From JBBQWR01 sp038210495 (GTDB lineage: Bacteria; Planctomycetota; Planctomycetia; Pirellulales; DATAWG01), in NCBI GenBank assembly GCA_038210495.1, contig JBBQWR010000010.1:56670-120669 (forward strand): 64,000 nucleotides of DNA. Reading direction: 5' to 3'. The position numbers and the translations under genes are program-made. The notes below the pieces were generated by a model. It ran no database searches and was not told the origin of the DNA. It was given only the letters and a program-made list of their open reading frames with translations. Positions 49,321 to 58,650 of this stretch are shown one piece after another (positions within the stretch are counted from its first letter, which is position 1; every line of letters starts with the position of its first letter).

Positions 49321-49474
49321 ATCGGCTTGCCGTTTTCTGGTCGTTGGGTCGAACTCCCAATCAGCCGCTAGATCGCGGATTTTCTCGGTGCTATCGTCCG
49401 CCGTTTGCCGTTCGTATAATGTCGGCTCTCTAAGAATCGGCGTCCGAGATTTTACAGCTTGACGAGGAACAAAC

Positions 49475-50773
49475 ATGCCGGTCGACTCTGGCCCGCTACG
49501 GGAAATTGCCTGGCGCGAGCTCTTTCCGTGGCTAAGTATCGTTCGCGCGGCGCGGCTGGCGATTGCGCCGCGACTGTTGATTCTGGCCGCGCTAGGACTG
49601 TTTCTGACGGCGGCTGGTTGGAAATTGCTGGGCTGGGCCTATTCGAGTAGCGAAGACCCCACGCTAACCGTCTGGCGCATGGAGGATTCGATTTGGCGCT
49701 GGCAAGCTCCCATCCGGCGAGCCGATCGCGTCATCGCGCCCGGACGAACCGACAATACTTATTCGGCGACGACGCAGGGAGCGGATGTCGTCGTCGTGGA
49801 GACCACCCCGGGCTATCCATCGGCCGACGTATCGTTGCTCGCGGAATCGGCGTCCCCGTTTCTTTGGCTCAGCCGGCCCCTGGCGCGAATTTTCGATCGG
49901 ACCGCCGGATTCGTCCCGTTTTCCTACACGCTCCTATGCGGGCTGTGGTCGCTCGCCGTCTGGGCCCTAATCGGCGGCAGCATAACGCGAATCGTGGCCA
50001 TGGCGCTCGCTCACGAAGGGCGGCTGGGCGCGCTGGAAGGAGCAAAGTTCTCGATCGTCAAATGGCCGGCGTTTTTCTTGGCGCCGCTGTTTCCCTTGAT
50101 CGGCGTGTTGACGATCAGCCTGCTCGCCGGATTGTTTTTCGGACTTATCATGCGGGCCGACGCGGGAGTGCTCGTATCGAGCATTCTCTGGCCGCTGATG
50201 CTTGCCGCCAGTTTCGTCATGGCCATCTTGCTGATCGGGCTGATGTTCGGGTGGCCGCTGATGTGGCCGACGATCAGCGTCGAAGGGACCGATGCGTTTG
50301 ACGCCCTAAGCCGCTCGTATTCGTATACGTTTCAGCGACCGTTCCATTATTTGTTCTACGCCATCGTCGCGGCGATCATCGGCGCCCTGGCGTCGCTGGT
50401 GGTCATGGGCTTGGCCCATCTCACGACCGATCTGAGCTACTGGTCCGCAAGCTGGGGCGCCGGCCTGAATCGCGCCGGCGAAATCTATCGCGATGTTCTC
50501 ATACCCGGCGACACGTCGGGCGGATATGGCCTGGGCATAAAAATTCTTGGGTTCTGGCATGGCTGCGTCCTGCTGCTGGGCGCGTCGTATCTCTACAGCT
50601 ACTTTTGGACGGCGGCCACGGCGATCTATTTCCTGCTCCGCCGTCACGTCGATGGAACGGAAATGGACGAAATCTGGTCCGAGCCGGAAGACGAGACCTA
50701 CGGCCTTCCACCCCTCAAAGACGATCCGTCCGGCGTGCCGCAAGTCGTCGACCCGCCGGGCACGCCCGGCTGA
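49475..50773 (+). CDS. Integral membrane protein of unknown function
   Basis: A 432-aa protein with about seven hydrophobic helices. A first helix (about 25-50) is followed by an extracytoplasmic loop of about 85 residues with WRWQAPIRRADRV. The remaining helices lie between about 145 and 385. The cytoplasmic C-terminus is acidic and Pro-rich. Charged residues in the helices are few, so a transporter role is not obvious. It converges with the MFS gene, leaving 4 bp. No family was recognised. Confidence 0.7.
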   Translation: MPVDSGPLREIAWRELFPWLSIVRAARLAIAPRLLILAALGLFLTAAGWKLLGWAYSSSEDPTLTVWRMEDSIWRWQAPIRRADRVIAPGRTDNTYSATTQGADVVVVETTPGYPSADVSLLAESASPFLWLSRPLARIFDRTAGFVPFSYTLLCGLWSLAVWALIGGSITRIVAMALAHEGRLGALEGAKFSIVKWPAFFLAPLFPLIGVLTISLLAGLFFGLIMRADAGVLVSSILWPLMLAASFVMAILLIGLMFGWPLMWPTISVEGTDAFDALSRSYSYTFQRPFHYLFYAIVAAIIGALASLVVMGLAHLTTDLSYWSASWGAGLNRAGEIYRDVLIPGDTSGGYGLGIKILGFWHGCVLLLGASYLYSYFWTAATAIYFLLRRHVDGTEMDEIWSEPEDETYGLPPLKDDPSGVPQVVDPPGTPG

Positions 50774-50777
50774 TTTA

Positions 50778-52097
50778 TCAGGCAGCCCGATTCGCCGCGA
50801 GGTCCTCCACCGGCGTCGGTCGAAGGGCAAGCAACGGGATCGCCGGCTCAACGTCTTCCGCGACTCTATCTTGCGATCCGATCCGAGACGCGAGCGGCAC
50901 GATCGACAGACGGCCTAGACACGAGGCGACAAACACGGCCGTGTAGCCGAGCGATTCGCCGCCGACAGTCAACAATAGGCCCCCCAAAAGCGAACCGGCG
51001 ACAGTCGCGGCCGCGTTGCCGAAATTGAACAGCGTCATCACGCCAATCCGCCGCCGGGAATCAACGGCCTCGAAGAAAATCAAAAACGCCGCCAGTTCAT
51101 ACGTCGCCCATGCCGTGCCTGCCAGAATCTGCACCACAATCAGATACGGCGTGGCCGTGCAAAAAATCCACAGCACCGGCATCGGAATCACCAACAGTCC
51201 ACCGATCCGCAGCAGTCTCGCGGCGCCGACGCGGCGAGCCAGCCGCCCGATCGTCGGCAACGCGATCGCTTTCATGGCCATCGATGTCGCCAGCACGAGC
51301 ATGTACCGCCAATAAGAGAACTTCAGTTGGCCGAGCATCAGCGGCGTGAAATAGGGTGATGCGATCTGAGCCGACGCCTGCATCGCCCAGAGGTACAGCA
51401 GCAGCCTGCGATCGCCGCGATGCGAGAGCGGCGAGAGTAGGTCGACGACGCTACGAGCGGATGTCGCTCCGCTAGGCGGCGGCGATGGCTCGGTCTGCGC
51501 CGCCAAATATCTAAGCGATAGAAACCGAATTGTCGCCGCCGCGCAAAACAACAGGGCGAACGCGGCGAGCGGTCGTTGATTGGCCTCGCCCCACTGAAGC
51601 CACGCCCCGCCGCCGACAAATCCAACCAGCGTGCCGATCTGCGCAATTCGGGAGCGCACGCCAAAATATCGGCTGCGAATTCGCTCCGGCATCAGCGTGT
51701 CGACCCACATGCTCCAGGCCGGCCCGGACGCCATCCCGGTTCCCCAATAAATGGCTGCAAGTAGGAACAAGAGCGTGATGGGAATCCGCCCGACCATCGC
51801 GGCGATCGCCAGCGGCACAAAACTGGCCGCTTGAAAAAACACGCAGGCAATGACCCAGCGGCGATACGAGCCCGCGCGGCGGATCGCAAAGGGGGCAATC
51901 AATTGCAGCACGGCGCCGACGAGAATCGGCACGCTGGCAATCAGGCCGGCGACGAGTTCTCCCATTCCCAACGCCAAGGCAAATGCGGCCAGATAGCTCT
52001 CGCCGATGCCAACCATCACGCTCCATGTGATCCCGTCTCCCATGATCGCCCTCAAGTCTCCGCGCAGCGGCGACGAGTCGCGCGGCCGGTTCGGCAC
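50778..52097 (-). CDS. Major facilitator superfamily transporter
   Basis: A 12-helix-type carrier. MFS features include GMGELVAGLIASVPILVGAVLQLIAPFAIRRAGSYRRWV after the first helix and RIRSRYFGVRSRIAQIGTLVGFVGGGAW before helix 5. The substrate is unknown. The start is uncertain. GTG at 52097 gives 439 aa and keeps the RDLRA-like N-terminal segment. ATG at 52043 would cut into it, and the open frame extends to 52286 through sequence that looks non-coding. Confidence 0.78.
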   Translation of the reverse strand: MPNRPRDSSPLRGDLRAIMGDGITWSVMVGIGESYLAAFALALGMGELVAGLIASVPILVGAVLQLIAPFAIRRAGSYRRWVIACVFFQAASFVPLAIAAMVGRIPITLLFLLAAIYWGTGMASGPAWSMWVDTLMPERIRSRYFGVRSRIAQIGTLVGFVGGGAWLQWGEANQRPLAAFALLFCAAATIRFLSLRYLAAQTEPSPPPSGATSARSVVDLLSPLSHRGDRRLLLYLWAMQASAQIASPYFTPLMLGQLKFSYWRYMLVLATSMAMKAIALPTIGRLARRVGAARLLRIGGLLVIPMPVLWIFCTATPYLIVVQILAGTAWATYELAAFLIFFEAVDSRRRIGVMTLFNFGNAAATVAGSLLGGLLLTVGGESLGYTAVFVASCLGRLSIVPLASRIGSQDRVAEDVEPAIPLLALRPTPVEDLAANRAA

Positions 52098-52440
52098 GGC
52101 CGACGAACGCTGATGGGACCGGGCTTGAGGTTGGAGGAGTTGTAACAGGTCGGTGCTCAAATTCGTGGGCGACGTGGGTCGGGGAAGCCAGTCAGCGCGG
52201 CCTGCTCTCTCGGGGAAGCGGCGGATGATAGTCGCCGCTTGGATGCAACGAAACCCCACCTGCCACCGGTCGTTTTTTCCGAACAATTTGTCAGTTTACG
52301 CCCCGGCGCCCGCATTGTGGCTATCCGCATTCACCGCTACGATGGCGGCCGACATAGGCGCCTCGCTAACCTAAAGAACCGGGGCGCCCGCGATGACCTA
52401 CTAACTTACGTTTGATTCGCCCAATCCGAGGAGTTATCCC

Positions 52441-52848
52441 ATGACGAAGCTGTGGCAAGAATTCAAAGGGTTTGCATTTAAAGGCAATCTGCTCGATTTG
52501 GCGATCGCGGTCGTGATCGGCGGAGCGTTCGGCAAAGTGGTCTCATCGCTTGTCGCGAACGTCGTCATGCCGCTCGTCGGATTGATTCCGTTGGCCAAAG
52601 ACGGCTATCAAGCCTGGATGATCGGACCGGTCAAGATTGGCACGTTTCTGGGGGACATGCTCGATTTCGTCATCGTGGCGGCGGCCGTGTTCGTTCTGGT
52701 CGTGAAGTTGATCGGTGTCGTCGTCAAGAAGGCGCCCCCCGCCGCGGGCCCTGCCCTGAAAGAATGCCCGATGTGCTTGTCGAACATTCCCTTGAAGGCG
52801 CGGAAATGTGCCCATTGCACGGCCGATCTTCCAGCGGCGATGGCGTGA
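52441..52848 (+). CDS. mscL: Large-conductance mechanosensitive channel with a zinc-ribbon tail
   Basis: MscL opens under membrane tension to release solutes. The 135-aa protein has the N-terminal amphipathic KLWQEFKGFAFKGNLLDLAIAVVIGGAFGKVV (helix 1), a short periplasmic loop, and helix 2 (DFVIVAAAVFVLVVKLIG). The usual C-terminal helical bundle is replaced by a compact zinc ribbon with Cys109, Cys112, Cys123 and Cys126 (CPMCLSNIPLKARKCAHC). RBS-like GAGGAG lies upstream of the ATG. Confidence 0.93.
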   Translation: MTKLWQEFKGFAFKGNLLDLAIAVVIGGAFGKVVSSLVANVVMPLVGLIPLAKDGYQAWMIGPVKIGTFLGDMLDFVIVAAAVFVLVVKLIGVVVKKAPPAAGPALKECPMCLSNIPLKARKCAHCTADLPAAMA

Positions 52849-52878
52849 GCATTGGGTCGTAGCTGCATCCGCTAGCGC

Positions 52879-52960
52879 CGCGCACGAATTAAGCGCTGGT
52901 GATGATCGACTACACGGTGATCGTTTGCCGCCGCGAGCTTACTTCGCGCGAGGCTCTAAA
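52879..52960. repeat. REPIN-like family D, second copy
   Basis: CGCGCACGAATTAAGCG (52879-52895) and GAGCTTACTTCGCGCG followed by AGGCTCTAAA (to 52960) repeat the layout of 34024-34091. It begins about 30 bp after the mscL stop. Confidence 0.65.
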
Positions 52961-52977
52961 AAGATTTTCGCGTCGCG

Positions 52978-53580
52978 CTAGAGTTGCGGACCCGCGGCGC
53001 GCCAGCCCCGCGCGCTGCGATCGCTTGACCGCGGCTCCGTCGAGGCGTCTCCGGTGGGCGGTAGCGGCGAGGCCCGATCGTCCGGCAAGAGCGCCAGCGG
53101 CGCACTGCGGCGAGCGAGCGCGTCGTTGGCGGGCGACGAATTCGTCACCGGCGGCTCGTACACGTCATCGTATTGCGAACGCGGCTTCGTGAACGCGCGA
53201 TTCAAGGTCAGCAAACCGCCGGATGGCTGCGGCGCCTCTTCGGCCGCCCACGGCGTGAACACCGGGCGCGTCGGGACAGGATGAAACTCCGGAAACGGCG
53301 CCTCCGTCTCGGCCGGTCCGCCAGGAACTTGCGGCCCGGATGCTTGTTGATTGTCGGCTAATCGCCCGCGTCCGCCGGATCGATCTTGGCACTGAGGACT
53401 ATCGCAAGGCGGAAATATCGCCGTCAGGGGAAACGGCCCGCGCGGCATGCAGCCGGTGGCTAGCGGCGCCAGCAGACCGAGCATTAGAAAAAAGGACAAC
53501 CGCGCACCGGCCCATCGGGCAATCAGCTCTGCTTGTACCTGTCGATGCGGCGGCATAGGAAAGCTGGATGCGATAGCCAA
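52978..53580 (-). CDS. Proline-rich lipoprotein of unknown function
   Basis: A 200-aa protein with a hydrophobic N-terminus ending in LLAPLATGC, a plausible lipobox. The mature chain is Pro/Ser/Arg-rich and looks disordered, with few secondary-structure signals. The start may be at 53580 or at Met9 (53556). Composition is unusual, but the signal peptide and frame length support a real gene. No family was recognised. Confidence 0.55.
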   Translation of the reverse strand: MAIASSFPMPPHRQVQAELIARWAGARLSFFLMLGLLAPLATGCMPRGPFPLTAIFPPCDSPQCQDRSGGRGRLADNQQASGPQVPGGPAETEAPFPEFHPVPTRPVFTPWAAEEAPQPSGGLLTLNRAFTKPRSQYDDVYEPPVTNSSPANDALARRSAPLALLPDDRASPLPPTGDASTEPRSSDRSARGWRAAGPQL

Positions 53581-53708
53581 GCGGTGAAAGCGGCCGATAT
53601 CGAGCGCCGCTTCGGAATCTCCTCCCTCAAATCGGATATCGCGGCCGAGAACTTTTGCCTAACCGGCAAAGTCAGCCAATTCGACCAAGGCGCGACACAT
53701 CCACCAAA

Positions 53709-54953
53709 CTAATCCGGCGAGTCGTCGTCGCGCGATTTCGGTTCGCTCGCAGACGGCTGTTGCACGTCCACAATCTTTAAAATCAGTTGCACGAGCAGAA
53801 AAAGAACCAAAACGCCGGCAAGCAGATAGGGCCAATAATTCAGCACGATTCGCGAATTGCGAAACAACGCGCCGATCAGCCCGATGCCGAACACGAGAGC
53901 CAAAATGCCCATCAGGAGTCCGCAGCCCAGCGACGTCATCGTGCCTTTAAATGTCCCGATATCGCTGAAATCTTCGTTGTGTAATTCGATCGCCCGGCCG
54001 CGGGCGAGGCTGCGCTCGACGGACTCGGCCAGCTCGACGGCCCGCGCGGCCTGCGTCCATTCGTCGTGATCTACGAGGTTGTTTGCGTCGCGAGAAGCAA
54101 TAGCCGATTCGAGGCGATCGAGAGCGGCCGTCGCGCTATCCCAATGCTCGAAGCGTTCTGTTCGGTTAAGATCGCCGCTCTGGAGCTCCCAAGACCAAGG
54201 GCCGTCTTCCGGTATTCGCAGGGTGATCTTTCCGGCGATTCCGATGAGCGTCAAAAGGCCAAACGGCTCGGCGTCGGCTCGGCTCACCGACCAGCGAACG
54301 GCGACTGCCTCGGGACCGGACATTTGCACGCCGAGGTTGGCATAGGTCGCAGCATCGTTCGGATCTCCCAGCGCCGCTACTCGGCTAACGTCGCCGTAGA
54401 TATCGCGGATCAAATCGACGTCTCGGGCAAACTGCGCGAGCACAGATGTCCGATCGCGCCCTTCCATGTGCCGCTCGAACGTGGCTTGGCTTATTTGGCC
54501 GATCGAGAATTCCACATTTCCACGATCGCCTCCGTCGGCGCCGGTCAACTCTCGCAGTCGCGCCGCCGCCGGATGCCATCGCCACGGCAAAAGCGGCGTA
54601 AGCACGCTCCGCGACTCCTCTTGAATCATGCCCAGTTCGTAATAGACGAGCATCGAGGTAAGCGCTGGATGCGCGACCAGCAAAGGAATCCCGGCCTGCA
54701 CGAGCTTGCGCAGTTGATCGGCGCGGCGCTCTTCATCCACGTCGCTGGCCACGATCACCGCGTCGACCACGCTCCCCAGAACAAGCGATTCCCAATCGAT
54801 CCAGTCCGGACTGGCCGAAATGGCTTTGCCCAAGGCGCTTAGAGACTCCGCCGGAACATCGGCGACGGCAACGATCTGATGTCTACCAGCTCGACTAGCT
54901 TCCTGCGCAATAATTAGCGTTTGATCGTCGAGGCCAAGGAGTGCGAGCTTCAT
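53709..54953 (-). CDS. Rossmann-fold (Gfo/Idh/MocA-like) protein fused to a membrane domain
   Basis: A 414-aa protein. Residues 1-130 form a Rossmann-like domain (MKLALLGLDDQTLIIAQEASRAGRHQIVAVAD, then AVIVASDVDEERRADQLRKLVQAGIPLLV), resembling the N-terminal half of Gfo/Idh/MocA oxidoreductases. The middle has TLIGIAGKITLRIPEDGPWSWEL. The C-terminus has two membrane helices (about 345-390). The usual GxGxxG is weak (GLDDQT), so NAD binding is doubtful. The start at 54953 is set by MKLALLG. It is divergent from the ATP-grasp gene at 55044. Confidence 0.7.
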   Translation of the reverse strand: MKLALLGLDDQTLIIAQEASRAGRHQIVAVADVPAESLSALGKAISASPDWIDWESLVLGSVVDAVIVASDVDEERRADQLRKLVQAGIPLLVAHPALTSMLVYYELGMIQEESRSVLTPLLPWRWHPAAARLRELTGADGGDRGNVEFSIGQISQATFERHMEGRDRTSVLAQFARDVDLIRDIYGDVSRVAALGDPNDAATYANLGVQMSGPEAVAVRWSVSRADAEPFGLLTLIGIAGKITLRIPEDGPWSWELQSGDLNRTERFEHWDSATAALDRLESAIASRDANNLVDHDEWTQAARAVELAESVERSLARGRAIELHNEDFSDIGTFKGTMTSLGCGLLMGILALVFGIGLIGALFRNSRIVLNYWPYLLAGVLVLFLLVQLILKIVDVQQPSASEPKSRDDDSPD

Positions 54954-55043
54954 GAATCGCGCAATCAAATCCGAGGGTGGTGTCGAGCCATTGTAGGATA
55001 CCAGTCCGCTTGGCGTCGGCGACAGGGCCGGCCTTGTGCTTTC

Positions 55044-56573
55044 GTGCGCTCGGCGCGACAATTCCGCAAGCCGACCGACGATCTCGATCCGACAACTCGT
55101 GAGCCGTTTACGCTAACTCCCGCCGAAGAATTTGGACTGAGCGGTCTGAGCCTCGACAGCCGAGTGCGGAAGGCCTTCTATGCGCTGCCGTCGCCCGTTC
55201 TGGCCGATCTCATGCGGCGAATGACAAGCGAATCGCAAAAGCGGCACCTCATTTACCAGCGCGATGGCGTCGAGGAAACGATCCGCGTGCTGGCTCGGCC
55301 GACCGGCGTCATGCCCGAGCAACTGGCTTATCTGCACTACGTGAATCTCACGGTGCTCAACGCGCTCAAGCGGCTGCCGGAAATGTATCTGTGCGATCCG
55401 GAAGTTCGGGAGGTCGTGCCGCTCAGCGAACCGGAACACGAGTGGCTGCGCGACTGCTGGGGCCCCGGCCAGCGCGAGAACAACCCAGTGATCGGGCGCC
55501 TGGATGGCGTGATCGAGTTCACCAGCCCGATGTGGAAGGATTCGCTGAAGTTGCTGGAGGCCAATCTATCGGGCATCGGCGGCATTCATCTATGTCCGAC
55601 GGCCGAGCAGCTTTTGGTCGATCTGGTGCTCCCCGTCCTGCGGCAGAGCGATCCGCAACTCGTCATGGAGCAGGGCCAGGATCTCCGTGAGCTATTCATT
55701 CAAGAAGTGCTCGATCATCTGGAGGCGATCGGCCGGCCCGGGCAGCATGTGTGCTTCGTCGAGCCAAAATATTCCGGGAGCGGAATCGACGAGCAGGCGC
55801 CGCTGAAGGAGTACTATCTCCGCCGGCACGGACTAAAAATCATGCACGCCGATCCGGCGGAGCTATACGTCCGCGACGGGGCCGTGTGGTATGAAGACAG
55901 CCCGGTGGATATTGCGTATCGTGACTACGAGGTCCGTGATCTGATCGCGCTGGGGCGGACGCAGGGGGTCGACGTCGAGCCGCTGCGGATGCTGTTTCGC
56001 GAGAACCGAATTATCTCATCGATGGCGGGCGACTTCGATCACAAGAGCGCCTGGGAAATTCTGACCGATCCCAAGTTCACGACCAAATACTTCAACCCCG
56101 ACGAGCGGCAGGTTTTCCGCCGGCACATTTTGTGGACTCGGCTGGTCCATGACCGGCGGACGATGCTCCCCGACGGCAGCACGGGCGATCTGCTCGAGTT
56201 CATGCGCGAAGAGCAAGAAATCCTAGTCCTCAAGCCCAACCGCTGCTGTGGGGGCGACCGAGTGATGCTCGGGCACCTGATGACGCCCGAGGAATGGGAC
56301 ACGGCGATCGGCGTGGCCGTCGCCGACGAGCAGCCCTGGGTCGTGCAGCGCCTGGCCGCGATTCCGGTCAGCGAATTCCCCGTGCTCGCCGCGGATGGCG
56401 AAGTCCACGTCGAGCCGTTTTACCTGGTGATGGGTTTCGCTCCCACCAAATACGGCCTGGCGATCCTCGGCCGTGCCTCGCAAAAGCAGGTGGTCAACGT
56501 CGCCCAGCGCGGCGGCATGTGCGGAGTGCTGATCGGGCGTCCCGCGGGACGTTTGATTGGCCCGGGGGCGTAA
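55044..56573 (+). CDS. Circularly permuted ATP-grasp protein
   Basis: A 509-aa protein from a GTG start at 55044. The open frame reaches 54921, but that would overlap the divergent gene. The segments RLDGVIEFTSPMWKDSLKLLEANLSGIGGIHLCPTAEQL, QHVCFVEPKYSGSG, VLKPNRCCGGDRVMLGHLM and WVVQRLAAIPVSEFPV fit the circularly permuted ATP-grasp family, whose members join amino acids or peptides to substrates using ATP. The C-terminal GGMCGVLIGRPAGRLIG is intact. The real substrate is unknown. Confidence 0.78.
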   Translation: MRSARQFRKPTDDLDPTTREPFTLTPAEEFGLSGLSLDSRVRKAFYALPSPVLADLMRRMTSESQKRHLIYQRDGVEETIRVLARPTGVMPEQLAYLHYVNLTVLNALKRLPEMYLCDPEVREVVPLSEPEHEWLRDCWGPGQRENNPVIGRLDGVIEFTSPMWKDSLKLLEANLSGIGGIHLCPTAEQLLVDLVLPVLRQSDPQLVMEQGQDLRELFIQEVLDHLEAIGRPGQHVCFVEPKYSGSGIDEQAPLKEYYLRRHGLKIMHADPAELYVRDGAVWYEDSPVDIAYRDYEVRDLIALGRTQGVDVEPLRMLFRENRIISSMAGDFDHKSAWEILTDPKFTTKYFNPDERQVFRRHILWTRLVHDRRTMLPDGSTGDLLEFMREEQEILVLKPNRCCGGDRVMLGHLMTPEEWDTAIGVAVADEQPWVVQRLAAIPVSEFPVLAADGEVHVEPFYLVMGFAPTKYGLAILGRASQKQVVNVAQRGGMCGVLIGRPAGRLIGPGA

Positions 56574-56580
56574 AATAAAC

Positions 56581-56618
56581 GGGTGGCGGGGGCTGAAGGC
56601 GCTTCGCCGAAGCCCCGG
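56581..56618 (+). repeat. REP-like family A copy
   Basis: GGGTGGCGGGGGCTGAAGGCG then CTTCGCCGAAGCCCCGG. It lies in the gap between the ATP-grasp gene and the interrupted gene downstream, and is the closest relative of the copy in fliP. Confidence 0.75.
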
Positions 56619-56646
56619 AGAGTTCGGAATACGTCGGGCGCGTTAT

Positions 56647-57873
56647 ATGAAATTCAGCCTCAAAAACCTTCTGTTGGCCGTCGCCTTTTTTGCCTGCATC
56701 GCTTGGTACGCCTCGCTTGTCGGGTTCGACAACTAGGATTTCTGGCTGACCTGCGGCATCCTGTTTGTGATGTGGGTCCCGTTCGTTGCATTGCAAGATC
56801 GGCAGGTCGCGAAGTTGCTACTCGTGCCAGGTGGTATCCTGGCTTGTCTTTTCAGTTCCGTGGCTGTTTTGCCAAGCACTGCCCTGTTGATTATGGCAAG
56901 CTTCACCATCGGTCGCCGTGAACGGCCACGCACGCCGACGGGAGTGAGCATTGCGATGGGCGCCATCGTTGTGTCGCTGGGGATAGCGTTATGGCCCGGT
57001 GCGTTAGCCGCGCGCAAGGTTGAGGAAATCGGGCGAACAATCTCGGTCGTGCCTCTAGACGGACGATTAGATTACGAAAAGTTGCGAAAGACGCCCACAG
57101 AACCGGCTGTAAGCGACCTAACTCAATCGGTCTCGAAAGAACTCGATGAAACTGAAAACCGAATCGAATACGAGTCCCGGCGAAGATTCGATCTCGCTCA
57201 TCTCCACGAACGCCCACGCCTAATGTTTAGCCAGATGATCGGATTCGGAGTAGGGCGGATGATCCGTTGGAGACCAGAGAATCTGCTTCGCTCGCCCCTC
57301 AGAGATATTCGATTTGACGAAACATTCGCGAATAATTTTAGCGGCGACCGCGGGGCTTGGATGGCGATTTGGAGTTTAGAAACGTCGGATCAAATTGAGC
57401 GATTGCATTTGGCCGCCCAAACTGATTTTTTGGATCCCGACTCGTTCGGCGCTCTAACTGAGAAACCATTCAAATACACTGGCTTCATCGAGCATGCATT
57501 TCATTATCCGGCAACCGCGACTACTGATTTCAAAGTCTGGCAGGTCGACCGATTAGAACTGGTCAGCCTACTCAAATTCGACCGCCCCCAAGTCTACGTC
57601 CTCGATCACTTGCCGCGGATGGATCAACTCTCCAGCGAAAAGGTCCCAACTCGTCCACTCGATGCATTCGAGTCCGAGGCGCTCGAACAACTGCGAACCG
57701 CGAAAGACGTCGCCATCACCAATGACGGGCCAAAATACCGGATGCTCGGCTCGTTGCGCGCCGCCAAGCAATGCCTCGAATGCCATAACGTCCCGCGGGG
57801 CGAACTGCTCGGGGCATTCAGCTACCGACTGCAATCAGCGACGCGAAACGAACAAACGGAAAAATCACGATAA
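56647..57873 (+). pseudogene. Membrane-anchored haem protein gene interrupted by an in-frame amber codon
   Basis: An ATG at 56647 encodes MKFSLKNLLLAVAFFACIAW, a start typical of planctomycete membrane proteins, but TAG at 56734-56736 stops it after 29 residues. The same frame continues open to 57873 for 378 more codons. The continuation has three more membrane helices, a soluble domain and a single CxxCH haem site (CLECH) close to the C-terminus. A GTG or ATG at 56767/56770 could start a shorter protein lacking helix 1. Nonsense mutation is the simplest reading; read-through or internal start are alternatives. No exact family was recognised. Confidence 0.65.
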
Positions 57874-57933
57874 GATTACTCGGAACGGCAACGCCAGAGC
57901 ACAAGTCCTTGAGAATCCTCCGACGGATGCCGG

Positions 57934-57962
57934 TGGACTGGATGTACAATTAGTAATACAAT
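57934..57962 (+). promoter_or_regulatory. Candidate promoter of the AbrB-Doc pair
   Basis: TGGACT (57934-57939), a 17-bp spacer and TACAAT (57957-57962) approximate a sigma-70-type promoter. Transcription would begin about 57969, some 34 bp before the antitoxin start. Confidence 0.4.
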
Positions 57963-58002
57963 GGTACTACGAATCTTGACGGACGTTTTTCCGGGGTATG
58001 CC

Positions 58003-58233
58003 ATGATCACCAAAAAACTCAGCCGGCACGGCAACAGCCTGGCCTTGGTCATCGACCGCGCGGTTTTGGAGTTGTTGGGAATTGACGAACGGACGTCGCT
58101 TAACATTTCCACCGACGGCAAATCGCTGGTCGTTTCGCCGGCGAGAGATAAACGGCGCGAAAAGCGATTCGAAAAGGCCCTGGCCGACTGCAATGAGCAG
58201 TTCGGCTCGGCGCTACGGCGGCTGGCGGAGTAA
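58003..58233 (+). CDS. AbrB/MazE-family antitoxin
   Basis: A 76-aa DNA-binding protein starting MITKKLSRHGNSLALVIDRAVLELLGIDE, the swapped-hairpin SpoVT/AbrB fold used by MazE-like antitoxins. The C-terminal KRREKRFEKALADCNEQFG is basic then helical and may wrap around the toxin. The start at 58003 is chosen by family alignment. The Doc-like gene follows 5 bp downstream; the pair is expected to autorepress. Confidence 0.87.
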   Translation: MITKKLSRHGNSLALVIDRAVLELLGIDERTSLNISTDGKSLVVSPARDKRREKRFEKALADCNEQFGSALRRLAE

Positions 58234-58238
58234 ATTCC

Positions 58239-58628
58239 GTGGCGCCGGTGTTTCTCACGCTCGACGAGGTCGTCGCGATTCATCGCGATCAGATCGAGCG
58301 TTACGGCGGCGCGGAGGGTGTGCACGACTGGGGATTATTGCACTCGGCGCTCGCGGTTCCAGCCGCTAGCTTCGCCGGCGAATTTCTTCACGCGAATCTC
58401 TTCGAAATGGCGGCCGCCTATCTGTTTCATCTCGTGCGGAATCATCCTTTCATCGATGGCAATAAACGGGTCGGCGCGGTGGCGGCTTATATATTTCTGG
58501 CCCTAAACGATTTGCAATTGGTCGCCGATCAAGTCGAGCTCGCGGAGCTTGTGATTTCGGTGGCCGACGGCAAAACTTCCAAGGCGGCCGTCGCCAAATT
58601 TCTTGCCAGCCACACCGGTCTCCTCTAA
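58239..58628 (+). CDS. Doc-family (Fic fold) toxin
   Basis: A 129-aa death-on-curing toxin. The Fic/Doc active-site motif HPFIDGNKR is intact (about residues 68-76), with N-terminal FLTLDEVVAIHRDQIERYGG and GLLHSALAVP. Doc toxins phosphorylate EF-Tu in the P1 system. The start is GTG at 58239. Its antitoxin here is AbrB/MazE-like rather than Phd, a combination common in environmental bacteria. It converges with the monooxygenase-like gene. Confidence 0.9.
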   Translation: MAPVFLTLDEVVAIHRDQIERYGGAEGVHDWGLLHSALAVPAASFAGEFLHANLFEMAAAYLFHLVRNHPFIDGNKRVGAVAAYIFLALNDLQLVADQVELAELVISVADGKTSKAAVAKFLASHTGLL

Positions 58629-58650
58629 TCGCAAACCTCGCTCGCAGCAA

